From Nocardioides glacieisoli (GTDB lineage Bacteria > Actinomycetota > Actinomycetes > Propionibacteriales > Nocardioidaceae): DNA of 64,000 bases. The position numbers and the translations under genes are program-made. Below, one piece after another: positions 9,601 through 16,815 of the stretch (the stretch's first letter is position 1; each line of letters starts with the position of its first letter). The notes under the pieces are model-generated. The model had not been told where the DNA came from and did no database searches. It saw only the letters and a list, made by a program, of their open reading frames with translations. The stretch lies in assembly GCF_004137245.1 (NCBI RefSeq), contig NZ_SDWS01000015.1:1-64000 (forward strand), given 5' to 3'.

Positions 9601-9753
9601 CCCGAGGTGCCGGTCCTCGACGTCAGCACGTCGTGGGCCGCGGTCGTCGCCGTCGCAGTGGTCTGCCTCGTCCTGCTGCCGGTGGCCGCGGCGCTGACCG
9701 GACTGGTGGTCGCCCGCCGCGCCCACGTCGAGCGAGTGAGGGAGGGAGGCTGA
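6673..9753 (+). CDS. FtsX-like ABC transporter permease (large, two-module)
   Basis: A 1027-residue permease. It has an N-terminal helix (about 25-45, ALVAISTLITACTAF), a long extracytoplasmic domain, a first helix cluster at about 310-470, a second extracytoplasmic domain (about 540-880), and a last helix cluster including LLALLVLLVLAAIGW. This is the doubled MacB/FtsX layout of actinobacterial permeases thought to move lipids or lipoproteins. The ATG at 6673 follows GAGGAGGGG at proper spacing; the in-frame GTG at 6667 sits inside that ribosome site and is rejected. The stop overlaps the start of ATPase 1 (TGATG), so the three genes form one operon. Confidence 0.82.
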   Translation: MTGSRSSRSHGWSPVRHAWRSAWGHRRGQAVALVAISTLITACTAFAPVYDRAMQQALVDTLLAQATPAEASVTLVSESSDFAGGAIDSRDPREVAALIPDDVAARLGPVVLGRTAIVTPTTGEVPPAGLLLWRDGACEHVRLLSGTCPDATGEILVSEADVENFGLRPGAERVVNPVYIDDQQPAVRLEVVGTYAPRDDAWWQGQRTVGFSSITRGLEPSANHDAWLTVEQTFVDAPILTGETSQAGAPVDTTDGDVDSLTALGEGVQEIAGAMDLRGADLELRTGVDELTDDLRAQVAQAHRTVPLLLAPMAVLSVFVLWLVLTAATSARRGEVAVARLRGRGPAGAAALLLLELLPALLVGVVPGALVALAGGEVVRRLLPGESTFEAGPGFAAAVLLALVAVVLTTLAAAVRTAREPLHDVVRSGPVASAPWAFGAVEAFVVASVGTGVVAFASGSLQGPLALAGPALTALLTGLLLAHLVGPAERALGRRLLGRGWLVTGTSLLETGRRSEGRTVIVVVTVACALATFSMDALTIGERNRSTASQHEAGAPAVAGVPGGDLDAVRAALAVADPTGSRATPVLVGRDTLAVDAVVFRRIAFFPRQAPTAEEWRAIAPPDDQPVEITGSRVALDVWSDGLEADDIFGSEVDVRLSLVVTSATGVRRAATLGFLPSDGARGRLTGTIDACEEGCRLAALQLATAQGANIRGELELADLRVDGRPVDWVSSASDWNTTQDEDTLIEPVAGSEGSVRFAIDASGFYPVEVSPAWVPAAVPALLTDDHPDSDDEPLAVQGSDGIERPGDEVGRVVLLPAMPDGSALVDLDAVTRGAAITRDSRIEIWMDDAPDLEAAVRSALGERDLALGDVRRYADVRRTYDDTVASWSLALGAAVAPAVMLLALLVLLVLAAIGWRTRARDLAVLRLNGVDRRTTRRLGVWARLPAVLIGVVGGVLAGLGGAALAMPDVAFLPEAPEVPVLDVSTSWAAVVAVAVVCLVLLPVAAALTGLVVARRAHVERVREGG

Positions 9754-10616
9754 TGCACGGACTCGCGATCCGCACCCGCGGCCTGGTGCACATCTACCAC
9801 GCCGAGGGCCATGACGTGGCTGCCCTGTCGGGCGTCGACCTCGACGTCGCGGCAGGGGAGATGGTCGGCCTGCTGGGACCGTCGGGCTCGGGCAAGTCGA
9901 CCCTGATGAGCCTCCTGGCCGGCATCTTCCGACCGAGTGCCGGCAAGGTCTTCGTCGGTGAGAGCGAGCTCTCGACCGCGCCCTCGCGCGACCTCGACCG
10001 GCTCCGCGCCACCGACGTCGGCCTGATGCTGCAGGGGGCCGGACGCAACCTCCTGCCCCATACCACCCCGGCCGACAACGTCCGCTTCGCCCAGCACCGC
10101 GCCCGCCGGGCCGGCCGTGACCTTGCCGACCCGGCCGACGTCATCGCCGACCTCGGGCTCGCCGAGCACGCCGACGAGCCCCTGGGCCGGCTGACCCCGG
10201 GTGGCCTTCAGCTCGCCGCCGTCGCCGTCGCCGTCTCGACGCGCCCGGGCCTGCTCCTCTGCGACGAGCCCACCAGCCAGCTCGACCACGCGGCCCGTGA
10301 CCAGGTGCTCGAGGCGCTGGCCCGCGTGAACCGCGCCTACGGCACCACCGTCGTGCTGGTCACCCACGACCCCGACGTCGCGCGGGTGCTGCCACGCACG
10401 GTCACGATCCGCGACGGCCGGATCGGTGGCGAGGGGCGCAGCGGCGAGGAGTACGCCGTCGTCACCGCCGACGGCTTCCTGCCGCTGCTCGGCCACGTGC
10501 GCGACCGGCTGCCGCCGGGCACGCTCGTGCGGGTCCACGAGGTGGGGGACCACTTCGAGCTGCGCGCCCAGGGCGACGCCGACGACGCGACCGGATCGAC
10601 AGGTAAGGACCGATGA
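9753..10616 (+). CDS. ABC transporter ATP-binding protein with degenerate signature motif
   Basis: A 287-residue ABC ATPase. Walker A is GPSGSGKST, the Walker B region is LLLCDEPTS and the switch histidine is in LVTHDPDVA. The Q-loop position is LMLQGAGRNLL. The expected LSGGQ signature reads LTPGGLQLA, so one composite ATP site may be impaired, as in asymmetric ABC pairs. About 60 extra residues follow the nucleotide domain. The ATG overlaps the permease stop and is preceded by GGAGGGAGG. It is likely to pair with the next ATPase, which has a standard signature. The family is MacB/LolD-like. Confidence 0.83.
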   Translation: MHGLAIRTRGLVHIYHAEGHDVAALSGVDLDVAAGEMVGLLGPSGSGKSTLMSLLAGIFRPSAGKVFVGESELSTAPSRDLDRLRATDVGLMLQGAGRNLLPHTTPADNVRFAQHRARRAGRDLADPADVIADLGLAEHADEPLGRLTPGGLQLAAVAVAVSTRPGLLLCDEPTSQLDHAARDQVLEALARVNRAYGTTVVLVTHDPDVARVLPRTVTIRDGRIGGEGRSGEEYAVVTADGFLPLLGHVRDRLPPGTLVRVHEVGDHFELRAQGDADDATGSTGKDR

Positions 10617-11278
10617 GCGACCTCGTCGGCACCGGCCTCGGGGTGACGTACGGCGACCTGGTCGCCGTACGTCCGCTCGACCTGCGGGTGCCGGGCGGGC
10701 GGATGGTGGCGGTGACCGGACCCTCGGGGGCCGGGAAGTCGTCGCTGCTGTGGGCCCTGGCCTGCGCGCTGCGGCCGGCGGTCGCGGACGTGACGGGCAC
10801 CGTCGAGGTCGACGGACAGGGGCTGTGGGACCGCGAGGACGCCGCCCGCGCCGGTGTCGTGCTGGTGCCGCAGCGCAACGGCCTGAGCGCCAGCTTGTCG
10901 GCCGAGGAGAGCATCCTCGTCCCGCTGCTCGCCCTCGGCGTCGGCGCCGGGGAGGCGTCCGCCCGGGTCGAGGCCGAGCTGGGTCGGGTCGGGCTGTCGG
11001 AGTTCGGTCGGCACCTGGTCGACCAGCTCTCCGGTGGCCAGCAGCAGCGGGTGGCCCTCGCCCGGGCCTTCGCCCTGCGACCGCGCGTGCTGCTGGCCGA
11101 CGAGTCGACCAGCGACCTCGATGCCGGCAACCGCGAGCTGATGATCGCCGCCCTGCGTGAGGAGGCCGCCCGCGGTGCGGCGGTCGTCCTGGCGACCCAC
11201 GACCCGGAGGCTGCCGCCCAGACCGATGCGGTCCTCGCGCTCGACGAGGGCGCGGCGACCTGGGTGCGGGAGGCCTGA
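10613..11278 (+). CDS. ABC transporter ATP-binding protein (MacB/LolD-like)
   Basis: A 221-residue ATPase with Walker A GPSGAGKSS, signature QLSGGQQQRVALA, Walker B VLLADESTSDLD and switch His in LATHDPEAA. The acidic residue after Walker B (Glu in ADEST) is present, so it should hydrolyse ATP. It starts at an ATG overlapping the previous stop (ATGA). With the giant permease and the partner ATPase it forms a three-component exporter or lipid/lipoprotein remodelling transporter; the substrate is unknown. It converges on nikO with a 14-bp gap. Confidence 0.84.
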   Translation: MSDLVGTGLGVTYGDLVAVRPLDLRVPGGRMVAVTGPSGAGKSSLLWALACALRPAVADVTGTVEVDGQGLWDREDAARAGVVLVPQRNGLSASLSAEESILVPLLALGVGAGEASARVEAELGRVGLSEFGRHLVDQLSGGQQQRVALARAFALRPRVLLADESTSDLDAGNRELMIAALREEAARGAAVVLATHDPEAAAQTDAVLALDEGAATWVREA

Positions 11279-11292
11279 ACCTCTCGTCCGGG

Positions 11293-12045
11293 TCAGCAGA
11301 CGTGTGGGTCGAAGCCGAACGGCAGCTCGAGGCGGTGCGACTTCATCAGCGCGTCGTCGGTGAGGATGTCGAAGGTGCTGCCCTGCGCGGCGACGATCCC
11401 GTCGGACAGCACGATCGCCCGCGGACACAGCTGCAGGGCGTAGGGCAGGTCGTGGGTCACCATCATCAGCGTGACCTCCAGCCCGGTCAGGATGTCGGCG
11501 AGCTCGCGACGCGACGCCGGGTCGAGGTTCGAGCTCGGCTCGTCGAGCACGATGATCTCGGGCTCCATCACCAGGACGGTGGCGACCGCGACGCGGCGCC
11601 GCTGCCCGAACGACAGGTGGTGCGGGGGGCGGTCGGCGAAGTCGGCCATCCCGACCATGTCGAGCGCGTCCATCACCTTGCGGTCGAGCTCGGCACCGCG
11701 CACCCCGAGGTTGCGGGGGCCGAAGGCGACGTCCTCGCGGACGCTGCCCATGAAGAGCTGGTCGTCGGGGTCCTGGAAGACGATCCCGACCCGACGGCGG
11801 ATCTCCTGGAGGTTGTCGCGCACCACGGGCAGGCCCGAGACGGACACGGTCCCCGCGCCGGGCTGGAGGATGCCGTTGAGGTGCAGCACGAGGGTGGTCT
11901 TGCCGGCACCGTTGGGACCGAGCACGGCGACGCGTTCGCCGCGCTGGACCTGGAGGTCCACGCCGAAGAGCGCCTGGTGGCCGTCGGGGTAGGCGAACGC
12001 CACCGACCGTAGGTCGAGCACCGGGGTGTTGATGGGGGTGGTCAT
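11293..12045 (-). CDS. nikO: ECF nickel/cobalt transporter ATPase NikO/CbiO
   Basis: A 250-residue ECF-type ATPase with Walker A GPNGAGKTT, Q-loop VFQDPDDQLF (the DPDDQ form is a hallmark of CbiO/EcfA), signature HHLSFGQRRRVAVA, Walker B IIVLDEPSSNLD and switch His in VTHDLPYA. It powers metal uptake with the membrane partners encoded just upstream. The ATG at 12045 overlaps the stop of nikQ. It is the last gene of nikM-nikN-nikQ-nikO. Nickel rather than cobalt is favoured because of the Nur-like box ahead of nikM. Confidence 0.88.
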   Translation of the reverse strand: MTTPINTPVLDLRSVAFAYPDGHQALFGVDLQVQRGERVAVLGPNGAGKTTLVLHLNGILQPGAGTVSVSGLPVVRDNLQEIRRRVGIVFQDPDDQLFMGSVREDVAFGPRNLGVRGAELDRKVMDALDMVGMADFADRPPHHLSFGQRRRVAVATVLVMEPEIIVLDEPSSNLDPASRRELADILTGLEVTLMMVTHDLPYALQLCPRAIVLSDGIVAAQGSTFDILTDDALMKSHRLELPFGFDPHVC

Positions 12046-12728
12046 CGCCGTGCCCCCTGAGGTGCACTGCCGTCGTAGCCGCGCGAGATCATCGCGAGGT
12101 GCACCCGCTCGCCCCGCTCGAAGGAGCGGATGAACAGGGCGCCGGCCGACTTCGCCACGACGGGCCAGTGGCGCGGGTCGCGAGCGGTGAAGCCGCGGGA
12201 CTCGCGAGCCGTCTTCATCCGGCGCAGCTCGTCGGTCACCACGTCGAGGTAGCGGATCATGAAGCCCATGATCTGCACCAGCTGGGTCGGCACCCGCAGA
12301 CGCTCGAGACCGGCGAGCAGGTCGCGCGGATCCGTGGTCGCTGCCAGGAGCAGGCTGGCGAGCACGCCGAGGGTGGCCTTGGTGACGAGCGCGCCGGCGG
12401 CCACCAGGCCGGGCTCGCTCAGGCCGAGGCCGAGCACCTCGACCTCGGGTCCGGTGGCGACGAAGGGCAGCAGCGCCGCGAACACCAGGACCGGCGTCTC
12501 GACGACCATCCGTCGGGCGAGGTAGCCCACGGGGACGCCGGAGAGCGCGACCAGCGCGGCCAGCACGACGGCGTACGCCACGAAGGCGGGCACCCACGCT
12601 GCCGGAGTCGCGACGACGACGAGCATGAAGGTGACGAGCGCAGCGACCTTGAGGTGCGCCGGTGCCCGGTGGAGCGGGGAGTGCCCGTGGAAGTGGAGCC
12701 GGTGTCCGTGCGGGGCGCCCATCGTCAC
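12042..12728 (-). CDS. nikQ: ECF transporter T component NikQ/CbiQ
   Basis: A 228-residue membrane protein of the CbiQ family. After a His-rich N-terminus (HGHRLHFHGHSPLH) it has five or so helices and the coupling motif ARESRGF, which contacts the ATPases in ECF transporters. The GTG at 12728 overlaps the nikN stop (GTGA) and is preferred; the ATG at 12722 is the alternative. The frame is open further upstream, but that part overlaps nikN. The His cluster at the N-terminus may bind metal, which is inference. Confidence 0.84.
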   Translation of the reverse strand: MTMGAPHGHRLHFHGHSPLHRAPAHLKVAALVTFMLVVVATPAAWVPAFVAYAVVLAALVALSGVPVGYLARRMVVETPVLVFAALLPFVATGPEVEVLGLGLSEPGLVAAGALVTKATLGVLASLLLAATTDPRDLLAGLERLRVPTQLVQIMGFMIRYLDVVTDELRRMKTARESRGFTARDPRHWPVVAKSAGALFIRSFERGERVHLAMISRGYDGSAPQGARR

Positions 12729-13057
12729 TCGCCCCCGACGGTGCGGGGTGTCGACCGCTTGCGCAGCAGCATCAGGGCCGAGGTGCACGCGAGCACGACC
12801 AGGCACCCGATCACTCCGGCGACGCCGCCGGACCAGCGCGAGTCGATCCCGGCGACCTCGTAGCCGGCCAGCGGGCCGTCCTGGGCGCCGGAGGCCTGCT
12901 CGGCACCGGCGAAGCCGAGATCACCGGCGACCCGGTTGAGTCCGTCGGGGCTGGCCGAGGCCCAGAGGCTGACCACGCCGGCGAGCAGCAGCGCGACGAG
13001 CAGTCCGACGATCATGAGGGTCCTGGTGGAGACCCGGCGAGCACCAGCGGCGTTCAT
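12725..13057 (-). CDS. nikN: NikN/CbiN-like PDGLE-domain protein
   Basis: A small protein of 110 residues with two membrane helices (about 14-33 and 78-98) enclosing an extracytoplasmic loop. The PDGL motif in SPDGLNRVAGDLGF marks the PDGLE/CbiN-like family, the small auxiliary part of Ni/Co ECF transporters needed for metal loading of the S component. ATGA overlap with nikM and GTGA overlap with nikQ place it firmly in the operon. Confidence 0.82.
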   Translation of the reverse strand: MNAAGARRVSTRTLMIVGLLVALLLAGVVSLWASASPDGLNRVAGDLGFAGAEQASGAQDGPLAGYEVAGIDSRWSGGVAGVIGCLVVLACTSALMLLRKRSTPRTVGGE

Positions 13058-13737
13058 GCCGCCACCCGGGTCTCGAGGGTGCGCACGTCGAGCACGCGAC
13101 GGGCGCCGTGGACCAGGTCCGGCCGGACCGAGACGATGCTGGCCACGACGAGGAACGTGATGACGGCCTCGCCGACACCGATGAGCGTGTGCACCCCGAC
13201 CATCGCCGTGAGGAGGGTGTCGAGCGGGATGGGCACGGCGCCACCGACGGCGTAGAGCCCGACGAACGTCGCCGCGCTCAGCACGACCGACACGAGTGCC
13301 CCGATCGCGGCCGCCGGCGCCACCATCGACAGCCGCCTCGGCAGCACGAGCTGGACGCCGCGGAAGGCGACGTAGCCGGCGACGACGGTGACGACCCCCA
13401 TCAGCACGACGTTGGTGCCGAGCGCCGTGATGCCTCCGTCCGCGAACAGCAGCGACTGGACGGCCAGCACCACGGTGAGGCAGAGCAACCCGGTGTACGG
13501 GCCGACGAGGACGGCGGCGAGGGCACCCCCCATGAGGTGCCCGCTGGTCCCTCCCGCCACCGGGAAGTTGAGCATCTGGGTCGCGAACACGAAGGTCGCG
13601 ACGAGCCCGGCCAGCGGTGCGATGCGGTCGTCGACCTCACGGCGGGCTCCCCTCAGCGCGATCGCGATGCCGGCTGCGGCGACCCCGGCAGTGGCGAGCG
13701 AGGTGGGCGCGTCCAGGAATCCGTCGGGAACGTGCAT
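13054..13737 (-). CDS. nikM: ECF nickel/cobalt S component NikM/CbiM
   Basis: A 227-residue membrane protein starting MHVPDGFLDAP. In CbiM/NikM the N-terminal Met1-His2 backbone and side chain bind the metal, so this end fixes the start at 13737. The start is preceded by GGAAGG (RNA-like sense) at good spacing. Conserved His-containing motifs follow in FPVAGGTSGHLMGG and MVGVHTLIGVGEA. About seven helices. First gene of the nikMNQO operon, 19 bp downstream of a Nur-like operator, so uptake is likely shut off when nickel is plentiful. Confidence 0.9.
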   Translation of the reverse strand: MHVPDGFLDAPTSLATAGVAAAGIAIALRGARREVDDRIAPLAGLVATFVFATQMLNFPVAGGTSGHLMGGALAAVLVGPYTGLLCLTVVLAVQSLLFADGGITALGTNVVLMGVVTVVAGYVAFRGVQLVLPRRLSMVAPAAAIGALVSVVLSAATFVGLYAVGGAVPIPLDTLLTAMVGVHTLIGVGEAVITFLVVASIVSVRPDLVHGARRVLDVRTLETRVAA

Positions 13738-13755
13738 CAGCGATCCTTCCCTGCC

Positions 13756-13778
13756 TTGTTGCACGCCATGTGCAACAA
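13756..13778 (-). promoter_or_regulatory. Nur-like (nickel uptake regulator) operator
   Basis: Perfect inverted repeat with arms TTGTTGCAC and GTGCAACAA separated by GCCAT. The core TTGCAC-N5-GTGCAA fits the Streptomyces Nur box tTGCaa-N5-ttGCAA. It lies between the stop of the NicO gene and the start of nikM, immediately upstream of the nickel ECF transporter. Nur is a Fur-family repressor that uses Ni as corepressor. No nur gene is present in this window. Confidence 0.75.
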
Positions 13779-13858
13779 CGGGTGTTCGGCACCAACGGCC
13801 CGGTGGATGGGGCTGCGCGCGAAGAATTGTGACGCGACTCTCGTGGAGCGGTCCGCGC

Positions 13859-15415
13859 TCAGAGCTGGAGCAGCGTCCTGACGACCACCCCGGTGCCGAC
13901 GGCACAGATGCCGAGCGCCGCGCCGTAGCGGAGGAACGTGCGGACGTTGCCCGCGAGGAAGCCCTTGGCCTGCGCCAGCCGCTCGACACGGACCACGACG
14001 TCGCGCGCGAGCAGTCCGACGGCCGCCAGCGAGGTGGCCATCCCGACGCCGAAGGCGACGACGAGGGCGAATCCGAACCAGGCCCGTCCCAGCGCGGTGG
14101 CGGCGAGGAGCAGCAGGAGCGCGGACGGGCTCGGCACGAGACCGCCCACGAGGCCCATGACCCAGACCCCCCAGCGTCCGGGAGCGATCTCGGGCTCCGC
14201 GGGCGCGGGCGCCGTGACCGTGGCCGTCGCCACCTTCACCGACCCGGGCTCTGCGTGGCCGTGGTCGTGATCTGCGTGGCCGTGGTCGTGATCTGCGTGG
14301 TCGTGCCCATGCTCCGCGTGATCGTGATCGTGCTCGGGCTCCGCGTGGCCGTGGCCGTGGCCGTGGCCGTGGCCGTGCCCATGTCCGTGCCCGTGCCCGT
14401 GCCCGTGGCCGTCCCGACCTGCGACCAGCCGGGTGAGCAGGTAGAGGCCCAGCCCCACGATGAGCAGGCCGGTGGCGAGCGTGAGCCAGGGATAGATGGT
14501 GGCCGGCACGAAGGCGCTGCTCAACGACACGAGCAGGCCAAGGACGAGCACCGAACCGGTGTGGGCGATCGTCACGGCACTTCCGACCGCGAAGGCGGAG
14601 CGGACCGACGAGCTGCCGCGCTGGGAGAGGTAGAACGCCATCACCGTCTTGCCGTGGCCCGGCGACAGCGCGTGGGTGGCGCCGAGGGCGAGCGCGACGA
14701 GCACCGCGAGCCCCGCTGCCAGCCAGCCGTTCTCCCCGAGCAGGGCGGTGGCCTTGGCCGAGAGCCAGGTCCTGTCGCTCGCGGTCGGTCCGTCCTCGCT
14801 GCTGCCGGGCAGCACCCCAGCCGGCCCCCCGGTCGCCACGACCAGCGTGGCCTCGGTGACGTCGAGCGGCGACTGCAACAGGTCTTCGGGGTAGGACGTG
14901 AGCCGGTCGCTGGTGCTCTCCGATGCGACGTCCGAGCTGGTCAGGGTCATCCGGTCGCCCATGGCCGTGACCTCACGCCACCCGACCGCACCGGGGGCGG
15001 TGGAGTCCTGGAAGGTGATCTCGCCGGGCGCCACCTCCACGTCGGCGGCGTACTCGCAGGTGATGCGGGTGATCGGGAGCCCACCTTCGCCGTCACCGAG
15101 CGAGGCCCGCGAGGTCTGGAGGGTGAGGTCGACGCGGCTGCCACCGGCGGTCAGCTCGAGCCCGCGGGCGGTGGAGGCGCACTCGCGGTCCGCCAGTGCC
15201 GGCAGGTCGTCGATGCGGTTGCCCAGCTGCGCCGTCGGGATCTCCGCGAGGTCGACGACGTGGTCGACGACGAGGCGGTCCGGGGAGACCAGGATCCCGG
15301 TGTAGCGATTGACCGTGAAGTTGCCGAGGGGGTGGGCCGAGGCGGGAGCCGCTCCCACCAGGACGGTGACGGCGATCGCGCCGAGGGCGACCAGCAGACG
15401 CGTGAGGAGTCTCAT
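13859..15415 (-). CDS. NicO-family nickel/cobalt transporter with periplasmic domain and His-rich loop
   Basis: A 518-residue protein. It has a signal peptide (about 1-27, ending APASA), then an extracytoplasmic domain of about 190 residues beginning HPLGNFTVNRY. The NicO/RcnA-type membrane part follows, with HALSPGHGKTVMAFYL as the first metal motif. A loop of roughly 60 residues is nearly all His, Gly, Asp and Glu. The last helices include GLVPSPSALLLLLAA. NicO proteins export or import Ni/Co. The first-half domain is shared by the HupE/NicO fusion type found beside DUF4331 genes. ATGA overlap with the TPR gene. The His loop is encoded by short tandem repeats. Confidence 0.8.
   Translation of the reverse strand: MRLLTRLLVALGAIAVTVLVGAAPASAHPLGNFTVNRYTGILVSPDRLVVDHVVDLAEIPTAQLGNRIDDLPALADRECASTARGLELTAGGSRVDLTLQTSRASLGDGEGGLPITRITCEYAADVEVAPGEITFQDSTAPGAVGWREVTAMGDRMTLTSSDVASESTSDRLTSYPEDLLQSPLDVTEATLVVATGGPAGVLPGSSEDGPTASDRTWLSAKATALLGENGWLAAGLAVLVALALGATHALSPGHGKTVMAFYLSQRGSSSVRSAFAVGSAVTIAHTGSVLVLGLLVSLSSAFVPATIYPWLTLATGLLIVGLGLYLLTRLVAGRDGHGHGHGHGHGHGHGHGHGHGHAEPEHDHDHAEHGHDHADHDHGHADHDHGHAEPGSVKVATATVTAPAPAEPEIAPGRWGVWVMGLVGGLVPSPSALLLLLAATALGRAWFGFALVVAFGVGMATSLAAVGLLARDVVVRVERLAQAKGFLAGNVRTFLRYGAALGICAVGTGVVVRTLLQL
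14250..14418 (-). repeat. Tandem repeats encoding the His-rich metal loop
   Basis: Within the NicO gene, a 21-bp unit occurs twice exactly (14250-14270, 14271-14291) with a partial third copy. Then 14343-14418 holds a run of 6-bp GTGGCC/GTGCCC units. They encode His-Asp-His and Gly-His repeats. Such runs can change length by slippage, so loop length may vary between strains. Confidence 0.85.
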
Positions 15416-16719
15416 CGGGTTCCTTCGATCGTCGCGAGCGTGGTGCGTGCCGCGTCGCGCTGCCACGGTGAGAGGCCGGGATCGGTGGCGAGCCCGCGAC
15501 GCAGGTGGGTGCGGGCGTCGTCGGTCAGGCCGAGCGCGGCCTCGATCGTGCCCCGGTGGATCCAAAAGCGGGCCTCCGGGGAGCCCAGCGCGGTGGCGCG
15601 ACGGGCGATCTCCAGCGCCTCGCGGTCGCGGCCGGTGCGGTGCAGGGCCCAGGCCAGGGCGTCGGCGACATGGACGCTCTCACGCTGCTGCCACTCGGCC
15701 CGGGCCTGGTCGAGCGCTCGCGCGGCCGATCCGTGGTCGGCCTCGAACAGCGCGGTCTCGAGGTCGGTGCGGACGCCGCTGGCGTCGAGCAGCTCGATGG
15801 TCGTGCGGACGACCGCGAACTGGGCGTCGGCCTCGTCCGGGCGCTCGAGGTGAAGGTAGAGCTCGCCGAGCTCGGTGATGTACTCGGGGAGGGGCTGGCG
15901 CGACACGACGTCCTGCCACGTCCGGACTGCCTCCTCGAGGCGACCCTGCGCGACCTGCAGGCGGGCGGTGGACACGAGCGCAGGGAGGTAGTCGGGAGAG
16001 GCCTGCTGGGCCACGGCGAGCTGGCGCGCGGCCGGCTCGAGTCGGCCCTGCTTGCGCAGGATGTCGCTGAGCAGCGTGAGCGTGTACGCCTTGTCGGCGC
16101 GCGAGCCCGCAGCCGCCGCCCGACGGAGGATGTCGGCGGCGCGGTCGAGGTCGCCACGCAGCTCGTAGGCGTAGGAGTAGCGGGTGGCGATGGCGGTGCT
16201 GGGCTGGAAGCGGTCGGCCACGCGCAGGGCCTTCATCTGCTCGGCGTACCGACCGAGCTCGTTGAGGGCGTCGGCGCGGATCGCGAGCGCGCCGAGGTCG
16301 CGCGGGTTGATGGCCAGGGCCTGGTCGGCGCTCGACAGCGCGTCAGAGAAGTCGTGGCGGGCAGCGGCGATCGCCGCGTCCGCGGCCAGGGCGGTGAAGT
16401 TCTCGTCAGGGGAGACCTCGAACGACCGCGCTGCGGCGTCGTCGGCCTTCTGGTAGTAGGTGGCGTTGCCCGTGAGACGGGCCTGCTCGACGTAGGCGAC
16501 GGCGAGGTTCGCCCAGGAGACGTGGTCCCGCGGCACCCGGCGCAGCGTGTTCTGCAACGCGAGGATGCTCGCGTCGAGGTCCTGGCCGGAGTTCGGCACG
16601 ACGCGGGGCACGGCCGCGGCCGGCGTGGAGGACGTCGGGTCGGACGAGGTGGCGAAGCCGATGCCACCCGACACTGCGAGCACGAGGCCGACGCTGATCA
16701 CCATGAGGCTCTTGCGCAT
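15412..16719 (-). CDS. TPR-repeat lipoprotein/anchored protein
   Basis: A 435-residue protein with an N-terminal signal anchor (VISVGLVLAVSGGIGFA). It is otherwise made of degenerate tetratricopeptide repeats from about residue 60 to the end (for example NLAVAYVEQARL and LGALAIRADALNELGRY). No catalytic domain is visible. It should act as a scaffold outside the membrane. The ATG at 16719 follows GGAAGGACC. The stop overlaps the NicO start (ATGA), so the pair is translated together. The DUF4331 gene lies upstream in the same direction but is separated by a strong hairpin. Confidence 0.78.
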   Translation of the reverse strand: MRKSLMVISVGLVLAVSGGIGFATSSDPTSSTPAAAVPRVVPNSGQDLDASILALQNTLRRVPRDHVSWANLAVAYVEQARLTGNATYYQKADDAAARSFEVSPDENFTALAADAAIAAARHDFSDALSSADQALAINPRDLGALAIRADALNELGRYAEQMKALRVADRFQPSTAIATRYSYAYELRGDLDRAADILRRAAAAGSRADKAYTLTLLSDILRKQGRLEPAARQLAVAQQASPDYLPALVSTARLQVAQGRLEEAVRTWQDVVSRQPLPEYITELGELYLHLERPDEADAQFAVVRTTIELLDASGVRTDLETALFEADHGSAARALDQARAEWQQRESVHVADALAWALHRTGRDREALEIARRATALGSPEARFWIHRGTIEAALGLTDDARTHLRRGLATDPGLSPWQRDAARTTLATIEGTR

Positions 16720-16767
16720 GCGTGGGGTCCTTCCCGGAACGGGCACAGCGGGGTGAAGCGGGGGTGT

Positions 16768-16803
16768 GGCCCGACCGCGCGACGTGTGCCGCGCGGCCGG
16801 GCC
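16768..16803 (-). terminator. GC-rich hairpin after the DUF4331 gene
   Basis: Inverted repeat with 14-nt arms (16768-16781 and 16790-16803, one mismatch) and an 8-nt loop, starting 12 bp past the DUF4331 stop. No U-tract follows, which is common for actinobacterial terminators. It may reduce rather than abolish read-through into the TPR gene. Confidence 0.65.
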
Positions 16804-16815
16804 GGGTCGAGACGG

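Noticed and set aside
5605..9726. A 1373-codon open frame on the minus strand opposite the FtsX-like permease
   Set aside because: Only its last 321 codons (the GT2 enzyme) are real. The rest is Arg/Gly/Asp-rich shadow sequence of GC-rich coding DNA on the other strand.
13738..13858. Cobalamin riboswitch before nikM
   Set aside because: The gap is only about 120 bp, contains the Nur-like palindrome, and I see no B12-box-like sequence. A covariance-model search would settle it.
14250..14418. CRISPR-like repeats
   Set aside because: The repeats are short, in frame and encode the His-rich loop of the NicO protein; there are no spacers.
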